Assembly: GCA_017409265.1 (NCBI GenBank)
Contig: JAFQSY010000037.1
Coordinates: 1-64,000 of the forward strand
DNA from: Clostridia bacterium
Lineage (GTDB): Bacteria; Bacillota; Clostridia; Oscillospirales; Acutalibacteraceae
DNA: 64,000 bases
Direction of reading: 5' to 3'
Shown: piece by piece, positions 47,857 to 57,878 of the stretch
Layout: each line of letters opens with the position of its first letter
Position numbering within the stretch: position 1 is the first letter of the stretch
The notes under the pieces: generated by a model
Told to the model about the DNA's origin: nothing
The model's input: only the letters and a program-made list of their open reading frames with translations
Databases searched by the model: none
Translations under genes and position numbers: made by a program

Positions 47857-48584
47857 ACAGAGGAATTTATAAAATCATCTCCAACAAACCGCTCACAAAG
47901 GATATTTATGAAATGAAGCTCGAGGGCGAAACATCTCATATAACAGCTCCCGGTCAGTTCATCAATATTCTGCTTGACGGATTTTATCTTCGCAGACCCA
48001 TTTCAATCTGCGATTACGACGATAAAACAATAACAATTATTTATAAGGTTGTCGGCCACGGCACGGAAGCCATGGCAAAGCTTTCAGAAGGAGAAAATCT
48101 CGACATTCTCTGTGGACTCGGTAACGGCTTTGATACTGCAAAATGCGGAAAAAAGACCGTACTCATCGGCGGTGGCGTAGGTGTTCCGCCTATGTATAAT
48201 CTTTGTAAAAAGCTGATGGCAGGCGGTGCCGATGTCAGTATTATTCTCGGCTTCAATACAGAGAGCGAAATCTTCTATAAAGAAGAATTTGAGGCTCTCG
48301 GCGCAAAGGTTTATGTTTCAACTGTTGACGGTTCATTCGGAACAAAAGGTTTTGTAACCGATGTTCTCAAGGACCTTGAATATGATTATTTCTGCACCTG
48401 CGGTCCTATGCCGATGTTCAGAGCAATTGAAAAAATCGCCGTAACAAGCGGTCAGTACAGTTTTGAAGAGCGAATGGGCTGTGGATTTGGCGCGTGCATG
48501 GGCTGTTCATGCAAAACAAAATACGGCTATAAGAGAATTTGCAGGGACGGTCCCGTTCTTGAGAGGGAGGAGATAATATGGTAA
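47853..48584 (+). CDS. pyrK: Dihydroorotate dehydrogenase electron transfer subunit
   Basis: A 243-residue iron-sulfur flavoprotein. LRRPISICDYDD binds FAD, the middle binds NAD (VLIGGGVGVPPMYNL) and the C-terminal CGFGACMGCSCKT plus a later Cys hold a 2Fe-2S cluster. It passes electrons from PyrD to NAD. AAAGGAG precedes the ATG, which overlaps the pyrC stop by four bases. Confidence 0.94.
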   Translation: MNRGIYKIISNKPLTKDIYEMKLEGETSHITAPGQFINILLDGFYLRRPISICDYDDKTITIIYKVVGHGTEAMAKLSEGENLDILCGLGNGFDTAKCGKKTVLIGGGVGVPPMYNLCKKLMAGGADVSIILGFNTESEIFYKEEFEALGAKVYVSTVDGSFGTKGFVTDVLKDLEYDYFCTCGPMPMFRAIEKIAVTSGQYSFEERMGCGFGACMGCSCKTKYGYKRICRDGPVLEREEIIW

Positions 48585-49495
48585 ACACAAAGGTTAATCT
48601 TTGCGGAATTGAGATGGATAACCCGATAATTCCCGCTTCGGGCACCTTCGGATTTGGCTATGAATTTGCAGAGCTTTACGATATCAACTGTCTAGGAACT
48701 TTCTCTTTTAAAGGAACAACAAAAGATCCGAGATTCGGAAATTCCACTCCGAGAATCGCAGAATGCGACAGCGGTATGATTAATGCCGTCGGGCTTCAAA
48801 ACCCCGGTGTTGAAAAGGTTATCGCGGAGGAGCTTCCCAAGCTTAAAGCATGTTTCTTAAAGCCTGTTATGGCAAATATCAGCGGATTTTCGCTTGAAGA
48901 ATACGCATATACATGTGAGAAAATCGATAAGGAAGAGCAGGTCGGCTGGCTTGAAGTCAATATCAGCTGCCCCAATGTTCACGGCGGCGGAATGAGCTTT
49001 GGTACTTCTCCCGAGGCTGCGGCAGAAGTAACAAAAGTTGTTAAAGCGGTAACAACAAAGCCTGTTATTATCAAGCTTTCACCCAACGTTACCGATATTG
49101 TTTCAATAGCTAAAGCGTGCGAAGAAGCAGGTGCGGACGGTATCAGCCTTATCAACACTCTTCTCGGGATGAGAATTGACCTGAAAACAGGAAAGCCCGT
49201 TATTGCCAACAAAATGGGTGGCTTTTCTGGTGCGGCAATAAAGCCTGTCGGTATAAGAATGGTTTATCAGGTAAGCTCCGCTGTTAAAATTCCCGTAGTC
49301 GGCATGGGTGGTGTTTCAAATGCCGAGGATGTTATTGAATACATGATGGCGGGTGCAACGGCTGTTGAGGTCGGCGCGGCAAACCTTGTCAATCCCTATG
49401 TCTGCAAGGAAATCATTGATGACCTTCCTGCAGTCATGGCTAAATACGGTATTAAAAATTTAAATGATATAAAAGGATGTGCACACAATGGGTAA
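48578..49495 (+). CDS. pyrD: Dihydroorotate dehydrogenase, class 1B catalytic subunit
   Basis: A 305-residue FMN TIM barrel that oxidises dihydroorotate to orotate. [13 protein letters not shown] begins the barrel, the active-site cysteine is in [12 protein letters not shown] (about residue 132), and [20 protein letters not shown] binds FMN phosphate. The overlap with pyrK fits the class 1B heterotetramer. Confidence 0.95.
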   Translation: MVNTKVNLCGIEMDNPIIPASGTFGFGYEFAELYDINCLGTFSFKGTTKDPRFGNSTPRIAECDSGMINAVGLQNPGVEKVIAEELPKLKACFLKPVMANISGFSLEEYAYTCEKIDKEEQVGWLEVNISCPNVHGGGMSFGTSPEAAAEVTKVVKAVTTKPVIIKLSPNVTDIVSIAKACEEAGADGISLINTLLGMRIDLKTGKPVIANKMGGFSGAAIKPVGIRMVYQVSSAVKIPVVGMGGVSNAEDVIEYMMAGATAVEVGAANLVNPYVCKEIIDDLPAVMAKYGIKNLNDIKGCAHNG

Positions 49496-50186
49496 AGATG
49501 TAATCGTAGCATGCGATTTCAGCAGCAAGCAGGCAGTAATGGATTTTCTCGATAAGTTCACAGAGGAAAAACCTTATGTAAAAATTGGTATGGAGCTTTT
49601 CTATGCTGAGGGTCCCTCAATCGTTAAAGAAATCAAAGAGAGAGGCCACAAGATTTTCCTTGACCTCAAGCTTTGTGACATTCCCAACACTGTCAAAAAG
49701 GCTATGAGTGTTTTAAGCGGTCTTGATGTTGATATGACCAATCTTCACGCAAGCGGTACAATTGAAATGATGCAGGCCGCTATTGAAGGACTCACAAAGC
49801 CTGACGGCACACGTCCTCTTCTCATTGCTGTTACACAGCTTACCTCAACAAGCGAAGAAAGAATGAGAGAGCAGCTTCTCATAGACAAACCCCTTGATGA
49901 GGTTGTTATGCACTATGCATCAAATGCTGAAAAGGCAGGTCTTGACGGCGTTGTATGCTCACCTCTTGAGAGCGGCAAGGTTCATGACAGATGCGGTGCA
50001 AAGTTCCTCACGGTTACTCCCGGTGTGCGTTTTGCAGACGGCGATATTGGCGATCAGGTAAGAGTAACAACTCCCGCAAAGGCAAAGGAACTCGGCTCGG
50101 ACTATATAGTAGTCGGCAGACCCATCACAGCTGCTGAAGATCCCGTCGCAGCTTACAGAAGATGCGTTGCAGAGTTTGTAGGTTAA
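49488..50186 (+). CDS. pyrF: Orotidine-5'-phosphate decarboxylase
   Basis: A 232-residue decarboxylase of the type in which the catalytic Asp-Lys-Asp tetrad region reads [16 protein letters not shown] (about residues 59-74). The phosphate loop is [12 protein letters not shown]. Start at 49488 after AAAGGA, overlapping pyrD by eight bases. It converts OMP to UMP. Confidence 0.94.
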   Translation: MGKDVIVACDFSSKQAVMDFLDKFTEEKPYVKIGMELFYAEGPSIVKEIKERGHKIFLDLKLCDIPNTVKKAMSVLSGLDVDMTNLHASGTIEMMQAAIEGLTKPDGTRPLLIAVTQLTSTSEERMREQLLIDKPLDEVVMHYASNAEKAGLDGVVCSPLESGKVHDRCGAKFLTVTPGVRFADGDIGDQVRVTTPAKAKELGSDYIVVGRPITAAEDPVAAYRRCVAEFVG

Positions 50187-50217
50187 TTTGTAAATAATTC
50201 TAAGGAGGATATACATT

Positions 50218-50856
50218 ATGCAGAAACTTATTGCAAAAGATTTGCTTTCAATCGGTGCTGTTTTTCTTCGCCCCGAAGAGCCTTTCACATGGGCAAGCGG
50301 CATCAAAAGCCCTATTTACTGTGACAACAGACTTACTCTTACTGCTCCCGCAGTAAGAACAGATGTTGAAAAGGGTCTTGCAGAAATTGTTAAGACTTAT
50401 TATCCCGATGCTGAAGTCCTTATGGGTACTTCAACAGCAGGTATTGCTCACGCAGCCATCACCGCCCATATGCTCAATATGCCCATGGGTTACGTTCGTT
50501 CAGGTGCAAAGGATCACGGCAGAGGCAATCAGATTGAAGGAAAGCTTGAAAAGGGTCAGAAGGTTGTTGTTATCGAAGACCTTATTTCAACAGGCGGCAG
50601 CGTTATCGAAGTTGTTGAGGCTCTGCGTGATGCAGGAGCTGAAGTTCTCGGTATCGCCAGCATCTTTACCTACGGCATGAAGAAGGGTCTTGACAGACTT
50701 GCAGCAGCTGAGGTTAAGAATGTCAGCCTTACAAATCTTGATGTGATTGCAGAGGTTGCAGCGGAAATCGGCTATATCAAGCCCGAAGATGTTGCCCGTC
50801 TTATTGCTTTCAGAAATAACCCCTCCGACGAAAGCTGGATAGGGGGAGCAAAATGA
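50218..50856 (+). CDS. pyrE: Orotate phosphoribosyltransferase
   Basis: A 212-residue enzyme that adds orotate to PRPP. The PRPP-binding motif [18 protein letters not shown] (about residues 118-135) and the flexible loop [15 protein letters not shown] are present. AAGGAGG precedes the ATG. Confidence 0.95.
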   Translation: MQKLIAKDLLSIGAVFLRPEEPFTWASGIKSPIYCDNRLTLTAPAVRTDVEKGLAEIVKTYYPDAEVLMGTSTAGIAHAAITAHMLNMPMGYVRSGAKDHGRGNQIEGKLEKGQKVVVIEDLISTGGSVIEVVEALRDAGAEVLGIASIFTYGMKKGLDRLAAAEVKNVSLTNLDVIAEVAAEIGYIKPEDVARLIAFRNNPSDESWIGGAK

Positions 50857-51767
50857 GAAGTCTTATAGACATTCTTTCGCTCTCTACAGAAGAAATAGAC
50901 GAGCTTATTGCTGTCGCCGAAGATATAATTGCCCGACCCGAGGCATATAGGGAAAAATGTAGATATAAAAAGCTTGCAACCCTTTTCTTTGAGCCTTCAA
51001 CAAGAACAAGATTAAGCTTTGAGGCTGCAATGTATGAGCTTGGCGGTTCGGTGCTCGGATTCTCCGAAGCAAACTCCTCGTCAGCGGCAAAAGGTGAAAG
51101 CGTAGCGGATACTGCAAGAACAGTCAGCTGCTATGCCGATATTATAGCAATGCGCCATCCCAAAGAAGGTGCACCTCTTGTTGCGTCAATGGCAGCAAGT
51201 GTACCTATCATCAATGCAGGCGACGGGGGACATAATCATCCGACCCAGACTCTGACCGACCTTCTCACAATCAAGAGAGAAAAGGGCAGACTCAACAATA
51301 TGACAGTCGGCTTCTGCGGCGACCTTAAGTTCGGAAGAACGGTTCATTCGCTTATCGAGGCTCTTTCAAGATATACGGGAATCAAGGTTGTGCTTATCTC
51401 TCCCGAAGAATTAAAGCTTCCGGGCTACCTTAAAAAGGATATTCTTGATGCCAAAGAGATTGAGTATACCGAAACAACAGATTTAAGTGCGGTAATGCCC
51501 AAGCTTGATATCCTTTATATGACCCGTGTTCAGCGTGAACGCTTCTTCAATGAAGAGGATTATTTAAGGCTTAAGGATAGCTATATTCTTACTCCCGAGA
51601 AGCTTGAAAATGCAAAGAGCGACCTTGCAATTCTTCATCCGCTGCCCAGAGTCAATGAGATTCATACATCTGTCGATGCCGACCCCAGGGCATGTTATTT
51701 CAGACAGGTGCTTAACGGAAAGTTTATTCGCATGGCTCTTATCCTTAAATTGCTGGAGGTGGAATAA
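50853..51767 (+). CDS. pyrB: Aspartate carbamoyltransferase catalytic subunit
   Basis: A 304-residue transcarbamylase with the carbamoyl-phosphate loop [16 protein letters not shown] (about residues 47-62), [17 protein letters not shown] and the aspartate-domain HPLPRVNEI. It commits carbamoyl phosphate to pyrimidines. It overlaps pyrE by four bases. Confidence 0.96.
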   Translation: MRSLIDILSLSTEEIDELIAVAEDIIARPEAYREKCRYKKLATLFFEPSTRTRLSFEAAMYELGGSVLGFSEANSSSAAKGESVADTARTVSCYADIIAMRHPKEGAPLVASMAASVPIINAGDGGHNHPTQTLTDLLTIKREKGRLNNMTVGFCGDLKFGRTVHSLIEALSRYTGIKVVLISPEELKLPGYLKKDILDAKEIEYTETTDLSAVMPKLDILYMTRVQRERFFNEEDYLRLKDSYILTPEKLENAKSDLAILHPLPRVNEIHTSVDADPRACYFRQVLNGKFIRMALILKLLEVE

Positions 51768-52184
51768 ATGCATATTGATTCTATCAAAAACGGCGTTGTT
51801 ATCGACCATATCAAGGCAGGCAAGAGCATGGAGGTATATAATTATCTTGAGCTCGATAAGCTTGACTGCACGGTTGCAATCATAAAAAACGTCAGCAGCA
51901 AGAAAATGGGACGCAAGGATATAATTAAGATTGACTCCGAGATGGAAGTTGACCTTGATGTTCTCGGATATATTGATTCCGAAATAACCGTAAATATTAT
52001 TAAGAATGAAATCCTCTGCGAAAAGAAAAAGCTTACGCTTCCTTCGCAGATAAAGGATGTTGTAAAGTGCAAAAACCCCAGATGCATAACAACAACGGAG
52101 CAGGAGTTGCCTCATATCTTTAAGCTTACAGATGCAGAAACCCAGACTTACCGCTGTATCTATTGCGAGGCTAAAGCTAAATAA
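51768..52184 (+). CDS. pyrI: Aspartate carbamoyltransferase regulatory subunit
   Basis: A 138-residue subunit with the N-terminal nucleotide-binding domain (NGVVIDHIKAGKSMEVYNYL) and a C-terminal zinc domain with four cysteines (CKNPRC and CIYC). It gives the enzyme CTP/ATP feedback control, as in enteric bacteria. It starts directly after the pyrB stop. Confidence 0.95.
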   Translation: MHIDSIKNGVVIDHIKAGKSMEVYNYLELDKLDCTVAIIKNVSSKKMGRKDIIKIDSEMEVDLDVLGYIDSEITVNIIKNEILCEKKKLTLPSQIKDVVKCKNPRCITTTEQELPHIFKLTDAETQTYRCIYCEAKAK

Positions 52185-52190
52185 ATTTTA

Positions 52191-52222
52191 TTCCGGCAGA
52201 ATGTTCTGCCGGAAATTTTAAT
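52191..52222 (+). terminator. Terminator of the pyr operon
   Basis: TTCCGGCAGA pairs with TCTGCCGGAA (52191-52214), followed by ATTTTAAT. Confidence 0.8.
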
Positions 52223-52253
52223 GTTTGTAAAGTGTAAAACAGGAGAAAGAAAA

Positions 52254-52544
52254 ATGATTAAACACATTGTATGCTTTAAACTTAAGGATAACAGTCTTGC
52301 CGAGTGCAAAATGGCAAAGGATGTTCTTCTTTCAATGCAAGGTAAGGTCCCCGAAATAAAAGGTATAATGGTAGGAATAGATTTTCTTCATTCGGAGCGT
52401 TCATATGACCTTATTCTTGAGGTGCTTCTTGACGATGAAGCAGCGCTTGAAAGTTATCAGAATGACACGTATCATTGCTCTGTTGTCAAAAAACATATGC
52501 ACGCTGTAAGAGAATCCAGCGTTGCGGTTGACTATGTTATATAA
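52254..52544 (+). CDS. Stress-responsive A/B barrel (Dabb) domain protein
   Basis: A 96-residue dimeric alpha/beta-barrel protein starting MIKHIVCFKLKDN, with a GGAGAAAG site upstream. The pattern RSYDLILEVLLDDEAALESY and the final VVKKHMHAVRES are typical of the family. Its biochemical role is not known. It is flanked by terminators on both sides, so it may be transcribed alone or by read-through from pyr. Confidence 0.85.
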   Translation: MIKHIVCFKLKDNSLAECKMAKDVLLSMQGKVPEIKGIMVGIDFLHSERSYDLILEVLLDDEAALESYQNDTYHCSVVKKHMHAVRESSVAVDYVI

Positions 52545-52551
52545 TTTGTAT

Positions 52552-52576
52552 GGGCGGCGTTTGGCCGCCCGTTTTT
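52552..52576 (+). terminator. Terminator after the Dabb protein gene
   Basis: GGGCGGC and GCCGCCC arms (52552-52570) are followed by GTTTTTC. Confidence 0.87.
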
Positions 52577-52582
52577 CTTTTG

Positions 52583-52611
52583 TTGACACAATTTTTACAA
52601 TATGATATATT
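52583..52611 (+). promoter_or_regulatory. Promoter of the GH3 gene
   Basis: TTGACA (52583-52588), a 17-base spacer and TATATT (52606-52611), about 35 bases before the start codon. Confidence 0.8.
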
Positions 52612-52644
52612 TGATTTATATGATTAAGAAAGGTCGGTTTTCTT

Positions 52645-55110
52645 ATGAGCTTTATTAAGAAGAAGGTTATGAAGGCTGTCGGCAAGGTTGTTAATTTTGT
52701 AACCACAACAACATCGCAGGGCACATCCGACGGTGCGCTTGGCAAAAGCTTTGTTCCCGATGATAAAATTATTGAGCTTTGCAGAAAAACAGGCGTTGAA
52801 GGAATCGTTATGCTTAAAAACAAAGATAATGTTCTTCCGCTTAAAAGCGAGAATGTTGTTTCGGTTTTCGGCAGGGTACAGAACGATTATTTTTACGTCG
52901 GCTATGGCTCGGGCGGTGATGTTAAAGCTCCTTATAAAATAAGTCTTATGCAGGGTATAAAGAATAACGGAAAGATAAAATATAATGAGCTTCTTGCAAC
53001 CACCTATGAAAAATGGGGCGAGCTTAACCCTGTTGATGACGGTTTCTGGGGAAATTGGCCCATGTGCTATGACGAAATGCCTGTTGACCTTTCAATGGCT
53101 CGTACCGCTGCTTCGATGTCCGATACGGCAATCGTCGTTATCGGAAGGTCGGCAGGTGAGGACAGAGAAAATAAGCTCGAGGAAGGCAGTTATTATCTGA
53201 CAAAAACAGAAAAGGAAATGCTTGATTCCGTGACGGCAGCTTTTGAGAGAGTTATTGTTCTTTTTAACTGCGGCAGCATTATGGATATAGGTGAGCTTGC
53301 GGATTACGGCGATAAGATTTCGGCAATTCTCTATGTCTGGCAGTCGGGCATGGAGAGCGGAAATGCAATTGCCGATGTTCTTTCAGGCGATGCATATCCG
53401 AGTGGCAAGCTTGCAGATACAATCGCATGCAGCTACTATGATTATCCCGGCAGCAGGGATTTCGGCGACAGAAAGTTCAATTGTTACACCGAAGATATTT
53501 ATGTCGGTTACAGAGGCTTTGAAACCTTTGCAAAGGACAGAGTGCTTTATCCTTTTGGCTTCGGTCTGGGTTACACCGAGTTTTCAGTTGAGAATGCCGA
53601 ATATACCTGCAAAGACGGTGTTATAACTGTCTCTGCGGAAGTTAAGAACATTGGCAAATGCGCAGGAAAAGAGGTTCTTCAGGCATATTTTGAAGCTCCT
53701 TGCGGCAGACTCGGGAAGCCTGCAAGGGTTCTTTGCGCTTTTGCGAAAACAGCTGAACTTAAGTCCGGAGAAAGCGAAAAGGTTGTTCTTTCATTTAATG
53801 TTTCGGATATGGCATCTTATGACGATGAAGCTGAATATGCTTATATTCTTGAAAAGGGCAGCTATAATATTTATCTCGGTACGGACGTGCGTTCGGCAGC
53901 TCTTTGCGGTACATATGAACAGGAGAAAAACGAAATTGTCAAAAGGCTTTCGCAGGTTTCAGCGCCTTCATATGAGTTCAAACGTATGAAATATATTGGC
54001 GGTGAGGTTGTTTATGAAAACGTTCCTACCGCAAATTATAATCTCAGGCAGATAATAACAGATAATCTTCCCGAAGCTGTACCGCAGACGGGGGACAAGG
54101 GATATAAGCTTTCCGATGTTAAGGAAGGCAGAGTCGGTATGGCTGAATTTATTGCACAGCTTTCAGACGATGAACTTGAAGCAATCAGCCGAGGCGATTA
54201 TGTTATGAACAGCCTTCTCGGAGCAGCGGGTAATGCAGGTACCTTCGGAGGTGTTCTAAAATCATTGCGTGACAAGGGCGTTCCTGCTGTAACAACAACC
54301 GACGGACCTTCGGGCATCAGAATCAATGAGGGTGCATCGCTTCTTCCTGTTGCGACCTCACTTGCAAGCACATGGAATCCCGAACTGATTGAAGAGCTTT
54401 ATGAGCAGGTCGGCTGTGAAATGAAGAGAGTCGGCTCTGATATTCTGCTTGCACCCGGTATGAATATCCACAGAAATCCGCTTTGCGGCAGAAACTTTGA
54501 ATATTTCTCCGAGGACCCTTATCTTACAGGTGTAATGGCATCTGCATTTGTTAAAGGCATTCAGAAAACAGGCGTTTCGGCATGTCCCAAACATTTTGCT
54601 TGTAATAATCAGGAAACAAACAGAACTTATAACGATTCAATTCTTTCAGAACGTGCGCTGAGAGAGATTTATCTCAAGGGATTTGAAATCTGCGTTAAGA
54701 CCTCAAAGCCGCAGAACATAATGACTTCATATAATAAAATCAATGGTGTCTGGGGTCACTATAATTATGAGCTGTGTGAAAGAATCTTAAGAGGCGAGTG
54801 GGGCTATGAGGGCAATGTTATGACCGATTGGTGGATGCGTTCCTCAAAATCGCCCGAATTTCCGAATATCCGTGACCAGGCATACAGAGTCCGTGCAGGT
54901 GTCAATGTTCTTATGCCGGGCGGCGACAGAACCGGCAGAAGAAAGCCCGACGGAACGCTTCTAAAAACTCTCGGCAAACCTGACGGAATAACTCTTGGTG
55001 AACTTCAGCGCAATGCCTCACAGGTTTTAAACTTTGTAATGAACAGCAATGCAATGAATGCAAACCGACCCGAACCCGATACCAAGGAAAAAAGAAAATT
55101 GATGTTATAA
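52645..55110 (+). CDS. Domain-permuted glycoside hydrolase family 3 beta-glucosidase
   Basis: An 821-residue enzyme with the two GH3 domains in reverse order. The alpha/beta sandwich comes first (about residues 40-300, with GVEGIVMLKNKDNVLPL), then a fibronectin-III-like domain (about 310-420, PFGFGLGYTEFSV). The catalytic TIM barrel comes last (about 510-800), carrying KHFACNN (Lys649, His650) and the nucleophile Asp728 in VMTDWWM. Classical GH3 enzymes run barrel, sandwich, FnIII. Permuted forms are known from ruminal Ruminococcus. No signal peptide is present, so it probably hydrolyses imported beta-glucosides in the cytoplasm. Confidence 0.92.
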   Translation: MSFIKKKVMKAVGKVVNFVTTTTSQGTSDGALGKSFVPDDKIIELCRKTGVEGIVMLKNKDNVLPLKSENVVSVFGRVQNDYFYVGYGSGGDVKAPYKISLMQGIKNNGKIKYNELLATTYEKWGELNPVDDGFWGNWPMCYDEMPVDLSMARTAASMSDTAIVVIGRSAGEDRENKLEEGSYYLTKTEKEMLDSVTAAFERVIVLFNCGSIMDIGELADYGDKISAILYVWQSGMESGNAIADVLSGDAYPSGKLADTIACSYYDYPGSRDFGDRKFNCYTEDIYVGYRGFETFAKDRVLYPFGFGLGYTEFSVENAEYTCKDGVITVSAEVKNIGKCAGKEVLQAYFEAPCGRLGKPARVLCAFAKTAELKSGESEKVVLSFNVSDMASYDDEAEYAYILEKGSYNIYLGTDVRSAALCGTYEQEKNEIVKRLSQVSAPSYEFKRMKYIGGEVVYENVPTANYNLRQIITDNLPEAVPQTGDKGYKLSDVKEGRVGMAEFIAQLSDDELEAISRGDYVMNSLLGAAGNAGTFGGVLKSLRDKGVPAVTTTDGPSGIRINEGASLLPVATSLASTWNPELIEELYEQVGCEMKRVGSDILLAPGMNIHRNPLCGRNFEYFSEDPYLTGVMASAFVKGIQKTGVSACPKHFACNNQETNRTYNDSILSERALREIYLKGFEICVKTSKPQNIMTSYNKINGVWGHYNYELCERILRGEWGYEGNVMTDWWMRSSKSPEFPNIRDQAYRVRAGVNVLMPGGDRTGRRKPDGTLLKTLGKPDGITLGELQRNASQVLNFVMNSNAMNANRPEPDTKEKRKLML

Positions 55111-55113
55111 AAA

Positions 55114-55142
55114 ATCACCGCAGGAATAACTCCTGCGGTGAT
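55114..55142. terminator. Bidirectional terminator between GH3 and his operon
   Basis: ATCACCGCAGGA pairs with TCCTGCGGTGAT; it has a T-rich tail on both strands and separates convergent units. Confidence 0.88.
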
Positions 55143-55147
55143 ACTTT

Positions 55148-55783
55148 TTACTGCATTTTTTCTTGCTTAACCTTATGGTCAACAATATGTCTTTTTGCAA
55201 GCTCCGCTGTAACTTCATCAAGGCTGATGCCCATTTCAATCATCATAACTGTAATGTGATAGAGCAAATCTGCGATTTCATAGACGGTTTCTGCCTTGTC
55301 GCCGCCCTTTGCGCCGATGATAACCTCGGTGCACTCCTCGCCGACCTTTTTAAGAATTTTATCAATGCCCTTTTCAAAAAGATATGTGGTGTAGGAGCCT
55401 TCTTTCTTATTTATTTTTCTGCCGACGAGCATCTCGTAAAGGCCTTCGTATGAGAACGCTTCCTGCTCGGGAGCTACGATATCCTCAAAGAAACAGCTTT
55501 CGCTGCCTGTATGGCATGCAGGACCAGCTTTGATTACCTCAATGAGAAGCGTATCCTTATCGCAGTCGGTACGGATTGAAACAACCTGCTGAATATTGCC
55601 CGAGGTTGCACCCTTTCTCCAAAGCTCTTGACGAGAGCGACTGAAGAAGCAGGTTTTGCCCTCGTTTATGGTGATTTCAAGGCTTTCTGCATTCATATAT
55701 GCAAGCATAAGAACCTTTTTGCTGTAATAATCCTGAACTATTGCAGGAATGAGTCCGTCACTGTTATATTTAAGTTCAATCAT
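55148..55783 (-). CDS. hisI: Bifunctional phosphoribosyl-AMP cyclohydrolase/phosphoribosyl-ATP diphosphatase
   Basis: A 211-residue fusion (HisIE). The N-terminal HisI domain has [20 protein letters not shown], the zinc and magnesium ligands in [12 protein letters not shown] and [11 protein letters not shown]. The C-terminal HisE domain (from about residue 115) has [19 protein letters not shown] and [11 protein letters not shown]. It carries out steps 2 and 3 of histidine synthesis and is last in the operon. Confidence 0.95.
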   Translation of the reverse strand: MIELKYNSDGLIPAIVQDYYSKKVLMLAYMNAESLEITINEGKTCFFSRSRQELWRKGATSGNIQQVVSIRTDCDKDTLLIEVIKAGPACHTGSESCFFEDIVAPEQEAFSYEGLYEMLVGRKINKKEGSYTTYLFEKGIDKILKKVGEECTEVIIGAKGGDKAETVYEIADLLYHITVMMIEMGISLDEVTAELAKRHIVDHKVKQEKMQ

Positions 55784-55784
55784 T

Positions 55785-56540
55785 TTAAATCCTCATCTCT
55801 ATGTTGTTATCGTTAAGATATTTCTTCAAATCCCATATATTTACTTCTTTAAAATGGAATATGGATGCCGCAAGACCTGCATCTGCGCAGCCTGCTTTGA
55901 AAAGCTCAAAGAAATCCTCTTTCTTGCCTGCGCCGCCGCTTGCAATAACGGGAATTGACACAAGGTCGCTGATTTTTTGGAGCATTTCAAGGTCGAAGCC
56001 CTGTTTAACTCCGTCGGTATCAATGCTGTTGACAACCAGCTCGCCTGCACCATTGTTTTCACCCATTTTTGCCCATTCGAGAGCATCTATGCCTGTGTCA
56101 ATTCTGCCACCCTTGCTGAAAATATGGAACGAGCCGTCGACACGCTTTATATCCATTGAAAGAACAACGCATTGGTCGCCGTATTTTTTTGCGGCTTTTT
56201 CAATGAGTGACGGGTCTTTGATTGCACCCGAGTTTACCGAAACCTTGTCCGCACCGCATTTGAGTACCCTGTCAAAATCCTCAAGAGTGTTGATGCCGCC
56301 GCCGACTGTCAGCGGAATGAAAATTTCGCTTGCAACCTGAGTGAGAGCATCGGTGAAAAGTGCTCTGCCTTCAAAGGAAGCCGTGATATCATAAAAAACA
56401 AGCTCGTCTGCACCGCTGTCATTATAAAAGTGAGCAAGCTCAACGGGCGATGCAACGTCCTGTATACCTTCAAAGTTAACGCCCTTAACAACTCTGCCGT
56501 TGCGCACGTCAAGGCAGGGGATTATTCTTTTTGTAATCAT
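55785..56540 (-). CDS. hisF: Imidazole glycerol phosphate synthase cyclase subunit
   Basis: A 251-residue TIM barrel. [19 protein letters not shown] (catalytic Asp near residue 11) and [20 protein letters not shown] (catalytic Asp) are diagnostic, with two phosphate-binding Gly-rich loops. It uses ammonia from HisH. One base separates it from hisI, and it overlaps hisA by four. Confidence 0.96.
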   Translation of the reverse strand: MITKRIIPCLDVRNGRVVKGVNFEGIQDVASPVELAHFYNDSGADELVFYDITASFEGRALFTDALTQVASEIFIPLTVGGGINTLEDFDRVLKCGADKVSVNSGAIKDPSLIEKAAKKYGDQCVVLSMDIKRVDGSFHIFSKGGRIDTGIDALEWAKMGENNGAGELVVNSIDTDGVKQGFDLEMLQKISDLVSIPVIASGGAGKKEDFFELFKAGCADAGLAASIFHFKEVNIWDLKKYLNDNNIEMRI

Positions 56541-57259
56541 TTTTTACCTCCTGCAGCTGCAAGTGCATCTTTAAGAGAAAGCTTTCCTTCATAAACGGCT
56601 TTTCCGACTATTGCGCCGTAGATGTTCATTTCACGCAGAGTTTCTATCTCATGAGCATAGGTGATGCCGCCCGATGCAACTATATCAAGACCTTTGATTT
56701 CGGAAAGCTCTTTATAAATTTCAAGATTAGTGCCCGAAAGCATTCCGTCTTTTGAAATGTCGGTATAAATAACGGTTGAAACGCCTGTATCGTGCAGCTT
56801 TTTGCAAAATTCAACCGAGTTTACATTTGTTGTTTCCTGCCATCCGCTGACTGCGACAAGACCTTCTTTTGCATCTACGCCGACTGCAACCGCATTTCCG
56901 AATTTCTTAACTGCCTCTTCAACAAAGGGGTAGTTTCTGATTGCAGCTGTACCGAGAATAACACGCTTGACTCCGAGAGAGAGATAATCCTCAATTCTCT
57001 GCATGTTTCGTATACCGCCGCCGACTTCGATGAAAAGTCCGTCGATTTTTGCGGATTCTCTTATTGCTTCAAAGTTTACAGGCAAGCCGTCTTTAGCGCC
57101 GTCAAGGTCAACCATATGTAAGTTTGTTGCTCCGTCTTTCATAAATTCCAGAGCCATTTCGGCGGGTGAATCGGCATAAATCTTAACCTGATTGTAGTCA
57201 CCCTTTGTAAGACGGACTACCTTGCCGCCGAGTATATCCGTTGCGGGAAATATCTGCAT
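56537..57259 (-). CDS. hisA: Phosphoribosylformimino-5-aminoimidazole carboxamide ribotide isomerase
   Basis: A 240-residue TIM barrel similar to HisF. QIFPATDILGGKVVRLTKGD carries the catalytic Asp, and VIYTDISKDGMLSGTNLE the second. It performs the Amadori rearrangement before HisFH. It lies between hisH and hisF. Confidence 0.95.
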   Translation of the reverse strand: MQIFPATDILGGKVVRLTKGDYNQVKIYADSPAEMALEFMKDGATNLHMVDLDGAKDGLPVNFEAIRESAKIDGLFIEVGGGIRNMQRIEDYLSLGVKRVILGTAAIRNYPFVEEAVKKFGNAVAVGVDAKEGLVAVSGWQETTNVNSVEFCKKLHDTGVSTVIYTDISKDGMLSGTNLEIYKELSEIKGLDIVASGGITYAHEIETLREMNIYGAIVGKAVYEGKLSLKDALAAAGGKK

Positions 57260-57269
57260 AACGAACTCC

Positions 57270-57878
57270 TTATAATTCTGAAAATGCCTTTAAAAGAGCA
57301 AGACCCTTTGCACCGCTCTTTTCAGGGTGAAACTGCATTCCGTAAACGCTGCCGCTCTTGACTATCGCAGGCACGGCAACGCCGTATTCCGAAAATGCGA
57401 GAGTGTTTTCAACGCAGTTTCTTGCGTAGAACGAGTGAACGAAATACATGTAGTCACCGGGTTCGATATATTTAAAAATGGGGTCTGCTTTTGCAAGATT
57501 GAGCTTGTTCCAACCCATGTGGGGAATTTTTAAATCATTGGGAATCTGTCCTTCAAGAGGACCTACAAATCCTTTGATCAATCCAAGTCCCATGTGTGCA
57601 CCGTATTCAAAGCTTTTCTCAAAAAGCAACTGCATACCAAGGCATATGCCGAGAATGGGTTTACCTTCGGCTGCAAGCTCACAAAGAAGCTTGTCCATTC
57701 CGCAGTCTCGCAGCTTTTGCGCTGCATCGCCGAATGCGCCGACACCGGGAAGAATTATTTTATCCGCAGCAATTATTTCATCCTTATCGCCCGTTATTTT
57801 GCACTCAATTCCGAGCGCCTTAAGTGATGATGAAAGCGAAAAAAGATTGCCACAGCCGTAGTCTATAATTGCAATCAT
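57270..57878 (-). CDS. hisH: Imidazole glycerol phosphate synthase glutaminase subunit
   Basis: A 202-residue class I glutamine amidotransferase. The nucleophile Cys is in ILGICLGMQLLFE (about residue 79), and the His-Glu pair in MQFHPEKSG near the C-terminus. The start overlaps the hisB stop by one base. Confidence 0.95.
   Translation of the reverse strand: MIAIIDYGCGNLFSLSSSLKALGIECKITGDKDEIIAADKIILPGVGAFGDAAQKLRDCGMDKLLCELAAEGKPILGICLGMQLLFEKSFEYGAHMGLGLIKGFVGPLEGQIPNDLKIPHMGWNKLNLAKADPIFKYIEPGDYMYFVHSFYARNCVENTLAFSEYGVAVPAIVKSGSVYGMQFHPEKSGAKGLALLKAFSEL

Noticed and set aside
55801..56340. 179-residue plus-strand frame opposite hisF
   Set aside because: Antisense shadow; hisF is unambiguous.
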